Assembly: GCF_001865675.1 (NCBI RefSeq)
Contig: NZ_CP011319.1
Location: forward strand, 2,170,001 to 2,234,000
Direction: 5' to 3'
Length of the DNA stretch: 64,000 bases
Source: Janthinobacterium sp. 1_2014MBL_MicDiv
GTDB lineage: Bacteria > Pseudomonadota > Gammaproteobacteria > Burkholderiales > Burkholderiaceae_D
Shown: positions 1 to 8,830 of the stretch, piece after piece
Position numbering within the stretch: the first letter of the stretch is position 1
How the letters are laid out: each line of letters opens with the position of its first letter
Program-made: the position numbers and the translations under genes
Notes under the pieces: model-generated
Database searches by the model: none
What the model saw: only the letters and a program-made list of their open reading frames with translations
What the model was told of the DNA's origin: nothing

Positions 1-320
1 TAGCCCAGCAGCTTGCCCAGCAGGTAGGCCCAGCGCGGCATGGGCAGGGCCAGCAGCAGTTCCAGGCCCTTGTCGGCCGCTTCGCGCGCCATGCTGGTGA
101 CGATGAAGGCGGCCAGCAGGAAGACGCTGGCCAGGCGCAGCACGGCCGCCAGCAGGGCCGCCTGCACGGCGCCGCTTTCCGTCAGCGCCAGTTGCTGCAA
201 AAAGCCGGCCAGGCCGGCGCCGGCGCAGGCGGCCAGCACGAATAGCCACAGCAGGCGGCTGCGCAGCGCTTCGAGCACGGTGTAGCGGGCGATGGTGAGG
301 GCGGGGGCGAGCATGGCCAT
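1..320 (-). CDS. ABC-2 type transporter permease, N-terminal part (runs off left edge)
   Basis: About 106 codons of an integral membrane protein are visible; the rest lies outside the window. The protein starts MAMLAPALTIARYTVLEAL and has hydrophobic segments near residues 23-40 and 62-76, followed by the AREAADKGLELLLALP stretch typical of ABC-2 permeases just after the second helix. The ATG overlaps the stop of the upstream pseudopilin gene as TGATG, so it is translated as the last visible member of the filament cluster. The cognate ATPase is probably the first gene of the same run (12839-13567). Its substrate is unknown; a role together with the filament machine is inferred from position only. 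Confidence 0.8.
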   Translation of the reverse strand, partial: MAMLAPALTIARYTVLEALRSRLLWLFVLAACAGAGLAGFLQQLALTESGAVQAALLAAVLRLASVFLLAAFIVTSMAREAADKGLELLLALPMPRWAYLLGKLLG

Positions 321-1033
321 CAGCGGGGCAGCCTTTGCGCCGCCACCATGCGGTTGAACAGGATGTTCGGCGACAGCCAGACGACGAGGTCGTCGAACTC
401 GCCGCCGGCCTGCGCTTCGCCGCTGGCGGCGCGGCTGATGAAGATGTTGGCGCTGGCGGCGTTGCTGCGCTCGTCGATGTGCCGGCCTGCGGGCTGCGCC
501 TGGCGCTGGCCCTGCTCGCTGGTGGCGCCCAGGCCGTTCTTGCCGTGGGACATGATCATGGCGGGAATGTCGTTCAGCGCCGTCGCCTGCACCAGCGCGC
601 CGCCGTTGCGCGTGACGATGCTGATGTCGCGCGGCGTGCCCAGGCTGAACTGCTGCTCGCTGTCGCTGAAGGCCGGCGTCACGCTGTAGCGGAACAGGTG
701 GTTCCAGCTGTCGCTCTGGCGCAGTCCCAGGGTGGCCCAGGGCAGGAAGCCGACGCGCTTTTCGCCCGTGCAGCGGGTGCCGCGCCGGTCTTCCAGGCCA
801 TTCATGGCGGAAATGGCGGGGCAGGGCAGGTAGCCGTAGCGCAGCGCATGGCCCATCAGCGCTTCCTTCGCCTCGTCCAGCGCTTTTTGCGTCTCGGCCA
901 CCTTGCGCTGTTCCAGCTGCACCGTCAGCGGCGTGACGAGGCCGCCTATCATCAGGCCGACGATGACCAGCACGATGGCGATCTCGATCAGGGAAAAGCC
1001 CCGCTGGCGGGCGTGTTTGGCGGGGCCGTTCAT
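320..1033 (-). CDS. Type IV pseudopilin with Glu+5 (cluster A)
   Basis: This 237-residue protein has a class III prepilin signal: a basic 12-residue leader ending RQRG, cleaved before FSLIE, with Glu at +5 and a hydrophobic helix to about residue 34. It would be processed by a prepilin peptidase encoded elsewhere and assembled by the cluster A motor. The globular part contains FLPWATLGL (96-104), an LFRYSVTP strand and a C-terminal FDDLVVWLS block, all shared with the neighbour at 1030-1755, so the two are paralogues. It is longer than typical GspH/I/J proteins. Start and stop overlap both neighbours by four bases, showing translational coupling. Exact pseudopilin class is unresolved. Confidence 0.85.
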   Translation of the reverse strand: MNGPAKHARQRGFSLIEIAIVLVIVGLMIGGLVTPLTVQLEQRKVAETQKALDEAKEALMGHALRYGYLPCPAISAMNGLEDRRGTRCTGEKRVGFLPWATLGLRQSDSWNHLFRYSVTPAFSDSEQQFSLGTPRDISIVTRNGGALVQATALNDIPAMIMSHGKNGLGATSEQGQRQAQPAGRHIDERSNAASANIFISRAASGEAQAGGEFDDLVVWLSPNILFNRMVAAQRLPR

Positions 1034-1755
1034 GGCAGGTTGCGCGCGGCGCGCATGCGTTGGTAGAGGGCGGGCACGGTAATCCAGGTCAATTGGTCGT
1101 CGAAGGCGCCGCCTGGCATGGCGTCATTGCCGCTGGCGGGGCGCGAGATGAAGCTGCGGCTGGCGCCGTCATTGGCGGCCGCGTCGATGGCGCCGCGTGC
1201 CGCAGGGCGTTGCGCGACGCCGGCGCCGGACGTGCCATGGCCGTCCTTGCCTTGCGAGAACAGCACGGCGGGCAGGCACTGGGCGCTGACATCGCACTGC
1301 TCCTGTCCCGCCACGTAAATGAATTGGCCGCCGCCATCGCGCCCCAGCACGACGCGGTTGGCGACGGCGGAAAACGAGACGATGGGCGCGCGCGCCATTT
1401 CCGGCGTGACGCTGTAGCGCAGCAGCTTGCCCCAGGCGTCGACACCGGCCACGCCCAGCGCCACCCACGGCAGGAAACCGCTGCAATCGGCGTCGCCGGC
1501 GCAGTCGGCCGGGCGTTCGCGGCCATCGAGGGCGGAGGCGGCCGGACGCGGCAGGCGGCCATGCGTGGCGGCAAAGCCCAGCAGGGCCTCGCGCGCCTGC
1601 GCCAGGGTGGACAGGGTGCGCAGCTGGCGCTCCGCTTCGGCCGTGTTGCGGCCGAAGGCGCCGATCAGCAGGCTGGCGGCGCCCAGGCCCAGCACGGCCA
1701 CCAGCAGCAGCAATGCGGTGCCGCGCTGGCGGCCGTATGGCGGCAGGGGTTTCAT
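1030..1755 (-). CDS. Pseudopilin lacking Glu+5, GspK-like tip candidate (cluster A)
   Basis: This 241-residue protein begins with a leader ending GRQRG followed by TALLLLVAVLGLG, so the prepilin cleavage site is present but position +5 is Leu instead of Glu. In known systems, loss of Glu+5 is typical of GspK/PilX-type subunits that sit at the filament tip. Its body repeats features of the adjacent pseudopilin (FLPWVALGV near 94-102, LLRYSVTPE, FDDQLTWI near the end), and there are Cys pairs at about 84/91 and in EQCDVSAQC. ATGA overlaps link it to both neighbours. The tip assignment is an inference from the motif. Confidence 0.8.
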   Translation of the reverse strand: MKPLPPYGRQRGTALLLLVAVLGLGAASLLIGAFGRNTAEAERQLRTLSTLAQAREALLGFAATHGRLPRPAASALDGRERPADCAGDADCSGFLPWVALGVAGVDAWGKLLRYSVTPEMARAPIVSFSAVANRVVLGRDGGGQFIYVAGQEQCDVSAQCLPAVLFSQGKDGHGTSGAGVAQRPAARGAIDAAANDGASRSFISRPASGNDAMPGGAFDDQLTWITVPALYQRMRAARNLP

Positions 1756-2174
1756 GGCTGTGCCTCGGGTGCTTCCGTGACGCTGCCGCTGGCCGGATCG
1801 TAGCGCTGGCCCGGTTTCAGCACCACCAGCTGGCCATTCGACAGGCGCAGGGTCAGGCTGCCCGGCGCTCCCGCCTTGCCGGGCGTCAGCTGGTTATGCG
1901 GCTCCTGCTGCGGCGTCTGGTTCAGCCAGATGGTGGAGCGCCCGCTGCTGCGCTGCACCACCCCGTTCAGTTCCACGGGCGGGGCGGGCGGCGGCGGTGG
2001 CGGAGGTGGCGGCGGGGCCAGGACGGGCGCGCCGGGCGGCGGCCCGTAGCGCTGGGCATCGAGCTGCGCCCGCTGTTCGGGCGAGGAAAACAACCGTCCC
2101 AGCGGCTGTCCCTGGGCGTGGACGGCGCTTGCCGCGCCGAGCAGCAGCGTCCACAGCATGGCGCGGCCCTTCAT
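1752..2174 (-). CDS. MshK/PilP-like periplasmic protein with polyproline tract (cluster A)
   Basis: A 140-residue protein with a Sec signal peptide (about residues 1-20, ending SAVHA), a tract of ten consecutive prolines and a C-terminal domain with LNGVVQRSSG, IWLNQTP and LSNGQLVVLKPG. This layout (signal, Pro-rich linker, small beta domain) resembles MshK, PilP and GspC homology regions, which connect the inner-membrane complex to the secretin. I chose the ATG at 2174 because it overlaps the preceding stop as ATGA; a longer reading frame upstream overlaps the previous gene by 60 bases and has no support. Family assignment rests on size, position and layout. Confidence 0.7.
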   Translation of the reverse strand: MKGRAMLWTLLLGAASAVHAQGQPLGRLFSSPEQRAQLDAQRYGPPPGAPVLAPPPPPPPPPPAPPVELNGVVQRSSGRSTIWLNQTPQQEPHNQLTPGKAGAPGSLTLRLSNGQLVVLKPGQRYDPASGSVTEAPEAQP

Positions 2175-2854
2175 GGCCGCCCCTGCGCGGGCACGGGGGC
2201 GCTGCCCAGGGTCAGCCACAGCAGGCTGCAATCGGCGCTCAGCGTGGGCGCCATGGCTGCCGCGCCGCCGCCCGCGCCATGGCGCTTGAGCATGCAGTCG
2301 TGCACGGCAAAATAGCCGGCCTGGCGCAAGTCGCCCAGGAAATTCAGCAGATCGAGCTCATGCAATAAATCCATATGCAGCTGCATCTTGCTGGCGCGCA
2401 ATTGATACTGGCCCGTGGCCACGGACGACGGCAATTGCAGCAGCTGCTGCGCGCCGATGTCGTAGCTGATCGGCAGCAGCTTGCGCTGTTCCTGGCTCAG
2501 GCGGATGGCGTCGATCCAGGCCAGGCGGTTTTCCTCGCCGATCAGGCCGCGCAGGCGCAGGGCGAGGAATTGCGGTTCATAGGCGCGGATTTCCTGCTTT
2601 TCCGCTTCCACGTGATTGAACAGGCTGGCGGCCGCCGAGCGCGCGTGGCGCGCCGTTTCCAATTCGTCGGCCTGGCGTTCGCGGTAGCCGATGCTCAGGC
2701 TGAGCAGCGCCAGGCTGGCCAGCATGGTCGCGGTAAAGCACAGCAGGGCGCGGCGTATCAGCGCCAGTTCGCCCAGCCACAGGGGCAGGGTGCGCGCGGG
2801 TGCGGCGGCTTTTTTCATGCCGGGCAGCGGCGGCTGCTTGAGGGGGCCGCTCAT
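2171..2854 (-). CDS. MshJ/PilO/GspM-like inner-membrane assembly protein (cluster A)
   Basis: A 227-residue bitopic protein: a short basic cytoplasmic tail, one transmembrane segment near residues 35-56, a coiled-coil-like stretch rich in Glu, Ala and Arg, then a periplasmic domain containing three cysteines. This is the layout of PilO/GspM/MshJ proteins, which pair with PilN/GspL in the inner-membrane platform. It follows the fused PilM-PilN-like gene directly, overlapping it as ATGA, which fits the partner order of known systems. The start at 2854 was picked from that overlap; the open frame extends far upstream only as an antisense-like artefact of GC-rich codon use. Confidence 0.7.
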   Translation of the reverse strand: MSGPLKQPPLPGMKKAAAPARTLPLWLGELALIRRALLCFTATMLASLALLSLSIGYRERQADELETARHARSAAASLFNHVEAEKQEIRAYEPQFLALRLRGLIGEENRLAWIDAIRLSQEQRKLLPISYDIGAQQLLQLPSSVATGQYQLRASKMQLHMDLLHELDLLNFLGDLRQAGYFAVHDCMLKRHGAGGGAAAMAPTLSADCSLLWLTLGSAPVPAQGRP

Positions 2855-4422
2855 GGCTGCCACACGAGCAAGAGGGTGAAACGGGCCTGGCTGTCGGGCG
2901 CCGGCGTGGCGCTCCTGCCCGACAGGGCCACGCTGGAGCGCAGGTCCAGCGGCGCTTCCTCGATCGCCACCTGCAGGCCCGGCTGGCGCGCCAGCGTCTG
3001 CGCGAAGGCCGTGATGGCGGCCAGCGCGGCGCGGTAGTCGTTGTTCGGCATGTCGACATCCGCTTCCAGGCGCAGGGCCTGCGGCGGCGCGACGGGAATA
3101 CCGGCCAGTATGCCGCCCAGCGGCGCGGCGCCGGCGCCATGCTGGGGCGGTGGCGGCTGCTGGCTGGCGGCCGTGCGCAGCGGCGCCGCGCCCGCATTCC
3201 ATTGCAGCTGGCCCAGCTTGACCTGCGGCGCCTGGTCCAGCGCCGCGCTCAGCATGCCCAGCAGCCTGCCCGGCTCGGGCGCCTGGCTGGCGATCATGCG
3301 GCCCAGGGTCACGGCCACCTTCATGTTCTGCGTCTGCGCCGGCGCCGGCGGCAGGTTGGCCATGGTGCTGCGGTAGCGTTCCTGGTAGGACGCCGTTTCC
3401 TGCCGCAGCCGCTGCGTGCCGGCCGCATCGTTGATGCCGCCGAGCAGATTGATCACGCACCACAGGGCCGCCGACGTGCCGATCAGGGCGCTGGCGCCAT
3501 ACAGCGTCTTGCGCGCGCGCTGGAAGTGGTAGTAGCGGGCCAGCGGACCCGGCGGATAATGGCTGGGCGGCGGGTGCTTGCCCAGCAAAGTCAGCATTAA
3601 CTGGTCGGCCAGGGCCGGCGTTTGCCGCAGGCCCACGCGCTCGCTGGCCAGCTGCAGGTCGATGAAGTGGTAGGCCACTTCGACGCCGTTGTCGCACAGC
3701 AATTCGAGCTTGGCGATCTGCGCGGCCGGCGCCAGGATGACGGTATTGAGCACGTCGCCGCGCGCCAGCATGCGCGTGCTGGTGAGAAATTGCCGCGTTT
3801 TTTCCGTTTCCAGCACGATGTTCACGGCCACGCCGTCGAGTGCGATGGTCGCCGTCTGGCGCGAAAAGCGCAACTGGCCCTTTTCGTAATAGCTTTGCCG
3901 CAAGCCGCCCGATTGCTGCGTCACGAGCAGCAGGTGTTCGTGCGTGAGCGCCAGTTTTTTTACCAGGGCAATACTCAGCAGGCTGGTCGAATACAGGCCG
4001 GCCACGGGGATGCGCAAGTGTTCGAGCGCTTCCGTCCACGGCTGCAGCAGCGAGGGATTGGTCAGCGCAAAGAACAGCACCTGGTCGTCGTGGCGGCCCG
4101 TGCTTTCGCGGCCCAGCAGGGCGCTGCCCCGGTAGGGCGTGTCGCGGTGCAGCTGTTGCTTGCGCCGTTCGAGCAGGGCGCGCCCCGCCTTGCCGCGCAC
4201 GTGGGGCAGCAGCTGGCGCTGGAAGTCTTCCTCGATCAGGTCCGTCAGCAGGTAGGCGGGCACGTCCAGCCGTTGCTCGCGCGGGTCTTCCAGCCAGGCG
4301 GCAAAGCCGTCCAGCCCGGCCGCGCTGGCGGGAAAGCACTGGCCCGTGCCCAGCGCGCCGTTGCGCCAGTCGTAGGCGCACAGGGCTTCGCTGGTCAGGT
4401 AGAGCAATTGTTTGCGGAACAC
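2851..4422 (-). CDS. Fused PilM-PilN (GspL-type) platform protein (cluster A)
   Basis: A 523-residue protein with GTG start preceded by a GAGG ribosome site five bases upstream. Residues 1-300 look cytoplasmic and of the actin-like PilM/GspL type; a single transmembrane helix lies near 307-328; the remainder is periplasmic with a helical stretch and a small alpha/beta domain near the C-terminus. In cluster B the same roles are split over two genes (20496-21443 and 21440-22114), so here they appear fused as in GspL of type II secretion. It probably recruits the MshE-like motor. The middle of the periplasmic part is rich in Pro and Gln. Domain limits are approximate. Confidence 0.72.
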   Translation of the reverse strand: MFRKQLLYLTSEALCAYDWRNGALGTGQCFPASAAGLDGFAAWLEDPREQRLDVPAYLLTDLIEEDFQRQLLPHVRGKAGRALLERRKQQLHRDTPYRGSALLGRESTGRHDDQVLFFALTNPSLLQPWTEALEHLRIPVAGLYSTSLLSIALVKKLALTHEHLLLVTQQSGGLRQSYYEKGQLRFSRQTATIALDGVAVNIVLETEKTRQFLTSTRMLARGDVLNTVILAPAAQIAKLELLCDNGVEVAYHFIDLQLASERVGLRQTPALADQLMLTLLGKHPPPSHYPPGPLARYYHFQRARKTLYGASALIGTSAALWCVINLLGGINDAAGTQRLRQETASYQERYRSTMANLPPAPAQTQNMKVAVTLGRMIASQAPEPGRLLGMLSAALDQAPQVKLGQLQWNAGAAPLRTAASQQPPPPQHGAGAAPLGGILAGIPVAPPQALRLEADVDMPNNDYRAALAAITAFAQTLARQPGLQVAIEEAPLDLRSSVALSGRSATPAPDSQARFTLLLVWQP

Positions 4423-4429
4423 GGCGGCC

Positions 4430-5635
4430 TCAGGTTTTGATAGTGCTGATGGTGTCGTAGATGGGACCGAGCACCGAGAGCATGATCCAGCCCAGCAGCA
4501 GTCCCAGGATCACCGTCATCGTCGGCTCGATCATGGCTTGCACTTTTTCTATCAATTCCTTCACTTCGCGGTTGTAGAAATAACTGACATTGCGCAAGGC
4601 CGTGTCGAGCGAACCCGTCGCTTCACCCACCTTCAGCATGCGGATCACCAGCGGCGGGAAGATGCCCGTGTGCTGGAAGGCGGCCGTCACGCCATGGCCT
4701 TCGCTGATCAGCCGGGCGGCGCGGCGCAGGCCGGCGGCCACCACCTGGTTGCCGGCGATGCCTTCGGACAAACGGATGCATTCGAGGATGGTGATGCCGG
4801 ACGCATACATCAGCGCGAAAAACGTGGCGAAACGGGCCAGGATGATCTTGTGCAGCACGGGGCCGACCAGCCACAGCCGCAGTTTCAAGCCGTCCCACGC
4901 ATAGCGGGCCGCCTCGCTGCGGCGGATCGCCGCGCGCAGGCCGAAGAACAGCAGCAGGGGCAAGGCCAGCAGCACATACCAGTAATCGATGAACACATTC
5001 GACACGGCAATGAGCACGCGCGTGTGCAGCGGCAGTTCGCCGCCCATGTTGCGGATGAAGGCCGTCAGCTGGGGCACCAGGTAAATCATCAGGAAAAACG
5101 TCACGGCGCACACGACCACGGCGACGACGACCGGATACATGACGATCTTGCGCGTCTGCGAAGCCAGCTCATCCTGCCACTTCAGGCTTTCCGACAGGTT
5201 CTTGAAGACGTCGGCGATCTTGCCGCTTTGCTCTCCCGCAAGGATCAGGCTGGTAAACGTGGCGTCGAAGATGTCGCCATGCTGGGCCAGCGCCCCCGAC
5301 AGGGGCAGGCCGCCTTCGATGCTCTCGATCAGGTCCGTGACGACTTCGCGCAGGCGCGGGTGATCCGTGCTTTCGCGCAAGTCGTTCAAGCCCTCGAGGA
5401 TGGGCACGCCCGCGCCCGTCAACTGTTCCATGTGGAAACAGAAATTGATCAGGTCGCGGCGGTGGATGACCCGCTTGCCCAGCAACACCAGATACTGGCC
5501 CGTGATCTTGCAGTCGATCAAGTCGAGCTGCATGCGGTGCAGGCGCGCCTCCAGGTCCGGCACATTGGCCGCCTCCATGCTGCCGGGAATCATCTCGCCG
5601 GCGGCATCCATGGCGCGGTAGACATATTGCGCCAT
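4430..5635 (-). CDS. MshG/GspF-like inner-membrane platform protein (cluster A)
   Basis: A 401-residue GspF-family protein. It has two homologous cytoplasmic helical domains, each followed by membrane helices (near IVMYPVVVAVVV, YVLLALPLLLFFG and MTVILGLLLGWIML), and the conserved GEATGSLD and AGEQSGKI motifs of the two repeats. In type IV filament systems this protein is the rotary adaptor turned by the motor ATPase. Its ATG overlaps the stop of the MshE-like gene as TGATG, matching the motor-platform pair of cluster B (mshE-mshG), with which it is paralogous. Length is normal for the family. Confidence 0.92.
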   Translation of the reverse strand: MAQYVYRAMDAAGEMIPGSMEAANVPDLEARLHRMQLDLIDCKITGQYLVLLGKRVIHRRDLINFCFHMEQLTGAGVPILEGLNDLRESTDHPRLREVVTDLIESIEGGLPLSGALAQHGDIFDATFTSLILAGEQSGKIADVFKNLSESLKWQDELASQTRKIVMYPVVVAVVVCAVTFFLMIYLVPQLTAFIRNMGGELPLHTRVLIAVSNVFIDYWYVLLALPLLLFFGLRAAIRRSEAARYAWDGLKLRLWLVGPVLHKIILARFATFFALMYASGITILECIRLSEGIAGNQVVAAGLRRAARLISEGHGVTAAFQHTGIFPPLVIRMLKVGEATGSLDTALRNVSYFYNREVKELIEKVQAMIEPTMTVILGLLLGWIMLSVLGPIYDTISTIKT

Positions 5636-7338
5636 CAGCTGAGCCTATCCGTCAGGTCGACGACGCGGGCGACTTCCTCGAGCGTCGTCACGCCTTCGCG
5701 CACGCGGCGCATACCGTCGTCGACGAGGGCCTTGAAGCCTGCCGCGCGCGCGGCGGCCTTGAGTTCGCGCAAGCTGGCGCGGCGCGCCGTCAATTCATCG
5801 AGTTCGGCCGTCATCTTGAGGATTTCCATGATGGCCAGCCGTCCCTTGTAGCCCTGGTGCGCGCAGCGCTCGCAGCCGGCGGCGCGGCAGATGTTCACCG
5901 GCGGCGCTTCGGACGCCAGGCCCAGCAGGCGGCGCTCGACGTCGTCGGCGATCGCCGTTTCCTTGCAATGCGGACACAAGCGGCGCACCAGGCGCTGCGC
6001 CACGATGCCGATGATGTTGCCGGCCATGATGTCGGGCAGGATGCCGATGTCGAGCAGGCGCGAGACGGAGCCGATGGCCGAGCTTGTATGCAGGGTGGAA
6101 TACACCTGGTGCCCCGTCATGGCGGCGGCAAAGGCCATTTCCGCCGTTTCGCGGTCGCGGATCTCGCCGACCAGGATGATGTCCGGGTCTTGCCGCATCA
6201 TCGAGCGGATGCCGTCGGCAAAGCCCAGCTTGACGGAATCGTTGACCGAGGTCTGGCGTATCATGTTCATCGGATACTCGACCGGGTCTTCCAGGGTCAT
6301 GATGTTGACGCTTTCCGTATTGATATGGTTGAGTATCGAATACAGGGTGGTGGTCTTGCCGCTGCCCGTCGGCCCCGTCACGAGGATGACGCCGTCGGGG
6401 CGGGCGATCATCAGTTTGAGCAGGTTCAGTTCCGTTTCGGCCAGGCCCAGCGCGTCGAGCGGGACGATGCCTTTTTGCCGGTCCAGCACGCGCAGCACGA
6501 AGTTTTCGCCATGCGTGGTCGGTTGCGCCGAGGCACGAAAGTCGATTTGCCGGCCGGAAAACTTGATGCTGATGCGCCCGTCCTGCGGCGCGCGCGCCTC
6601 GGCGATATTCATGTTCGACATCACCTTCAGGCGCACGGCCATGGCCGGCCAGTACGATTTGTGCAGGCTGCGGATTTGCCGCAGGATGCCGTCGATGCGG
6701 TAGCGGATGCGCAGGAACGACTGTTCCGGTTCGAAATGGATGTCGGACGCGCTGTTTTGCACGGCATCGGCCAGCAGCGCGTCGATCAGGCGCACCATGG
6801 GCTGGCTGTACTCGTCCGAAGGCGAGGCCATGCTCTGGTAATTGACTTCGCCCGTCTCGATCTCGTGCAGGATGCCGTCGATCGACAGCTCGAAACCGTA
6901 ATACTGGTCGATGGCGCGCGAAATGTCCGATTCGTTGACCAGCACCGTGGAAATCGTGATGCCCTTGACCAGCATGGCGCTGATCTGGTCCAGCGCAACG
7001 ATGTTGCTGGTGTCGGCCATGGCCAGTATCAGATTGTCGGCTTGCCGCTCGTAGACGATGGGAAAGACGCGGTAGCGTTTGGCCACGTCCTTCGGGATCA
7101 GTTTCAGGGCGATGGCGTCGACCACCAGGCTGGACAGGTCGGCGCTGACTTGCTTGAGGTTTTCGCTGAGTGCTTCGCGCACCGTGGCTTCCGTGACGAA
7201 GCCCAGCATGATGAGCAGCTTGCCCAGCGGTTCGCTGCTGCGTTTCTGCTCGATCAGGGCGATGCGCAGCTGGTCTTCGCTGATCACGCCTTTCTGGATC
7301 AGCAGCTTGCCAAGTGGAAGTTTTGCTTGTTCTGCCAT
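5635..7338 (-). CDS. MshE/GspE-like assembly motor ATPase (cluster A)
   Basis: A 567-residue hexameric secretion ATPase of the GspE/PilB/MshE family. Visible are an N-terminal MshEN-type region (1-60), Walker A GPTGSGKT at 322-329, the aspartate and Walker B boxes around DPDIILVGEIRD (384-395), the histidine box STLHTSSA, and a CPHC...CERC zinc tetracysteine (455, 458, 489, 492). It powers extension of the cluster A filament. Its N-terminal repeats read PLGKLLIQKG and PLGKLLIMLG, with Pro where c-di-GMP-binding MshEN motifs have Arg (RLG), so nucleotide sensing may be lost. It is equal in length to the cluster B MshE, with Walker A at the same residue number. Confidence 0.93.
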   Translation of the reverse strand: MAEQAKLPLGKLLIQKGVISEDQLRIALIEQKRSSEPLGKLLIMLGFVTEATVREALSENLKQVSADLSSLVVDAIALKLIPKDVAKRYRVFPIVYERQADNLILAMADTSNIVALDQISAMLVKGITISTVLVNESDISRAIDQYYGFELSIDGILHEIETGEVNYQSMASPSDEYSQPMVRLIDALLADAVQNSASDIHFEPEQSFLRIRYRIDGILRQIRSLHKSYWPAMAVRLKVMSNMNIAEARAPQDGRISIKFSGRQIDFRASAQPTTHGENFVLRVLDRQKGIVPLDALGLAETELNLLKLMIARPDGVILVTGPTGSGKTTTLYSILNHINTESVNIMTLEDPVEYPMNMIRQTSVNDSVKLGFADGIRSMMRQDPDIILVGEIRDRETAEMAFAAAMTGHQVYSTLHTSSAIGSVSRLLDIGILPDIMAGNIIGIVAQRLVRRLCPHCKETAIADDVERRLLGLASEAPPVNICRAAGCERCAHQGYKGRLAIMEILKMTAELDELTARRASLRELKAAARAAGFKALVDDGMRRVREGVTTLEEVARVVDLTDRLS

Positions 7339-7345
7339 GTAATGC

Positions 7346-8830
7346 TTATTCCTGACGGATGATGACGATGGCCGGGTCGGCGGGCGCGGCGGAGGAGGCC
7401 GCCGTAGGTGCGCCGCCCAGTTCGCGCAAGCGCGTCTGCACGACGGCGCGGTCGAAGGCGGCCGGCGCCGTTTGCGCCAGGACCAGCGCGCGCTGGTAAT
7501 AGGTGGCGGCCAGCTTCGGCTGGTTCAGCCGGTCCAGGCCGACGGCCAGGTTGAAGGCATAATCGGGATTGCCGGGCACGGCGCTGTAGGCGCGGAAGAA
7601 TTGCTGCTGCGCCTCGGACCAGCGGCGCTGCTTGGCGTACACATTGCCCAGTGCAAACAAGACGGGGCCGCTGTCGGGCGAACGGGCCAGGATGGCTTTC
7701 AATTTCGCTTCGCTCTGCACGACGTCGCCCTGGCGCAAGCCGATCAGTCCCGCCAGCGCCACGCCATCGTCGGGATTGATCTCGAGCAAACGCACATACA
7801 GGGCCGCCGCCTGCGCGCCCTGGTTTTCGCGCTGGGCCACGGCCGCCAGGCCCAGCAGCGCGTCGCGGTTGCTGTCGTCCTGCTGCAGCACGGCTTCATA
7901 CTGCTGGCGGGCCGTGCCCAGCTGGCCGCCGTTCAGCGCCTGATACGCCTGCTGCACGCCGGGATGGACCTGCGGCGCGGGCGCGTTGCGCAGCACCTGG
8001 ATCTGGCTGTTGTCCGGCGCCATCACGGGCGGCAGGCTGGGCGGTGCGGGCGGAGGCTGCTGCGCCAGCTGCGCGGCCACGGCCGCCTGGGCCGCCGCCT
8101 GTATCATCGCCTGCTGTTCCGCCGCGGCCGACGGGCTGCGCGCCTCGTGGCGCGGCTCTGGCGGCGCATATTCCGGCGCGGTGGCCGCTGCGGTGGCTGG
8201 CGCTGCCGCACCTGGACCGGGCAAGACGAGGATGGGACCGGCGGCGCCGGCCGTGCCCGGAGCGTCCGTCAGCGGCATGGGCACGCCGGGCAGGTTGGCG
8301 CCCGCGCCAGGACTGTTGCTGGCGCGCCAGTACCAGTAAGCCATGGAACCGGCCACCAGCAGCAGGATGGCCAGCAGCACGGCCAGGCGCACGGTGGCCG
8401 GATCGACGCTGATGGGTCCGCGCGGCGGCGTCTTGCTGCGGCTGGCGCCGGCCGCGGGGCGTGGCCGGGCCGGCGGCGCTTCGCTGCGCGCGCGCTGTGC
8501 CTCGGGACGCGGTCCCGCGCCCGGCTGGGCCGCGCTGGGGTCAGGTTGGGGCCTGGCCGGCGGCGCGGGCGTCGGTGTCGGTGTCGGTCCCGGTCCCGGC
8601 GCCGGTCCCGCTGAAGGCGCCGGCGCCTCGGCCAGCGGTTCCAGGCTCAGGGTGCCTGACGAGGGCGCCGGCGGCGCGGCGGCTGGTGCCGGCCGCAATG
8701 GCGCGGCATCGGCTGGCGCCAGTGCCAGCACCTGGTCGTACGCTTCGGACGGCTTTTCCAGTTCGTCCTCGTGCAGGCTGTTCTGCTTGGCGCGTTCGGC
8801 TTTCTTCAGCGCCTGCATGAGCAAGCTCAT
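7346..8830 (-). CDS. MshN-like TPR protein with N-terminal membrane anchor (cluster A)
   Basis: A 494-residue protein starting MSLLMQALKKAERAKQ, a start typical of MshN/type II accessory proteins. A long Pro/Ala/Thr-rich cytoplasmic linker (with GPTPTPTPAPP) leads to one transmembrane helix around 150-170, then a Pro/Ala-rich periplasmic spacer and a C-terminal array of tetratricopeptide repeats (for example LGNVYAKQRRWSEAQQQFF). It probably scaffolds periplasmic assembly or helps the secretin. It overlaps the secretin gene as ATGA and is followed after seven bases by the motor gene. Linker DNA is repetitive and may vary in length between strains. Confidence 0.85.
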   Translation of the reverse strand: MSLLMQALKKAERAKQNSLHEDELEKPSEAYDQVLALAPADAAPLRPAPAAAPPAPSSGTLSLEPLAEAPAPSAGPAPGPGPTPTPTPAPPARPQPDPSAAQPGAGPRPEAQRARSEAPPARPRPAAGASRSKTPPRGPISVDPATVRLAVLLAILLLVAGSMAYWYWRASNSPGAGANLPGVPMPLTDAPGTAGAAGPILVLPGPGAAAPATAAATAPEYAPPEPRHEARSPSAAAEQQAMIQAAAQAAVAAQLAQQPPPAPPSLPPVMAPDNSQIQVLRNAPAPQVHPGVQQAYQALNGGQLGTARQQYEAVLQQDDSNRDALLGLAAVAQRENQGAQAAALYVRLLEINPDDGVALAGLIGLRQGDVVQSEAKLKAILARSPDSGPVLFALGNVYAKQRRWSEAQQQFFRAYSAVPGNPDYAFNLAVGLDRLNQPKLAATYYQRALVLAQTAPAAFDRAVVQTRLRELGGAPTAASSAAPADPAIVIIRQE

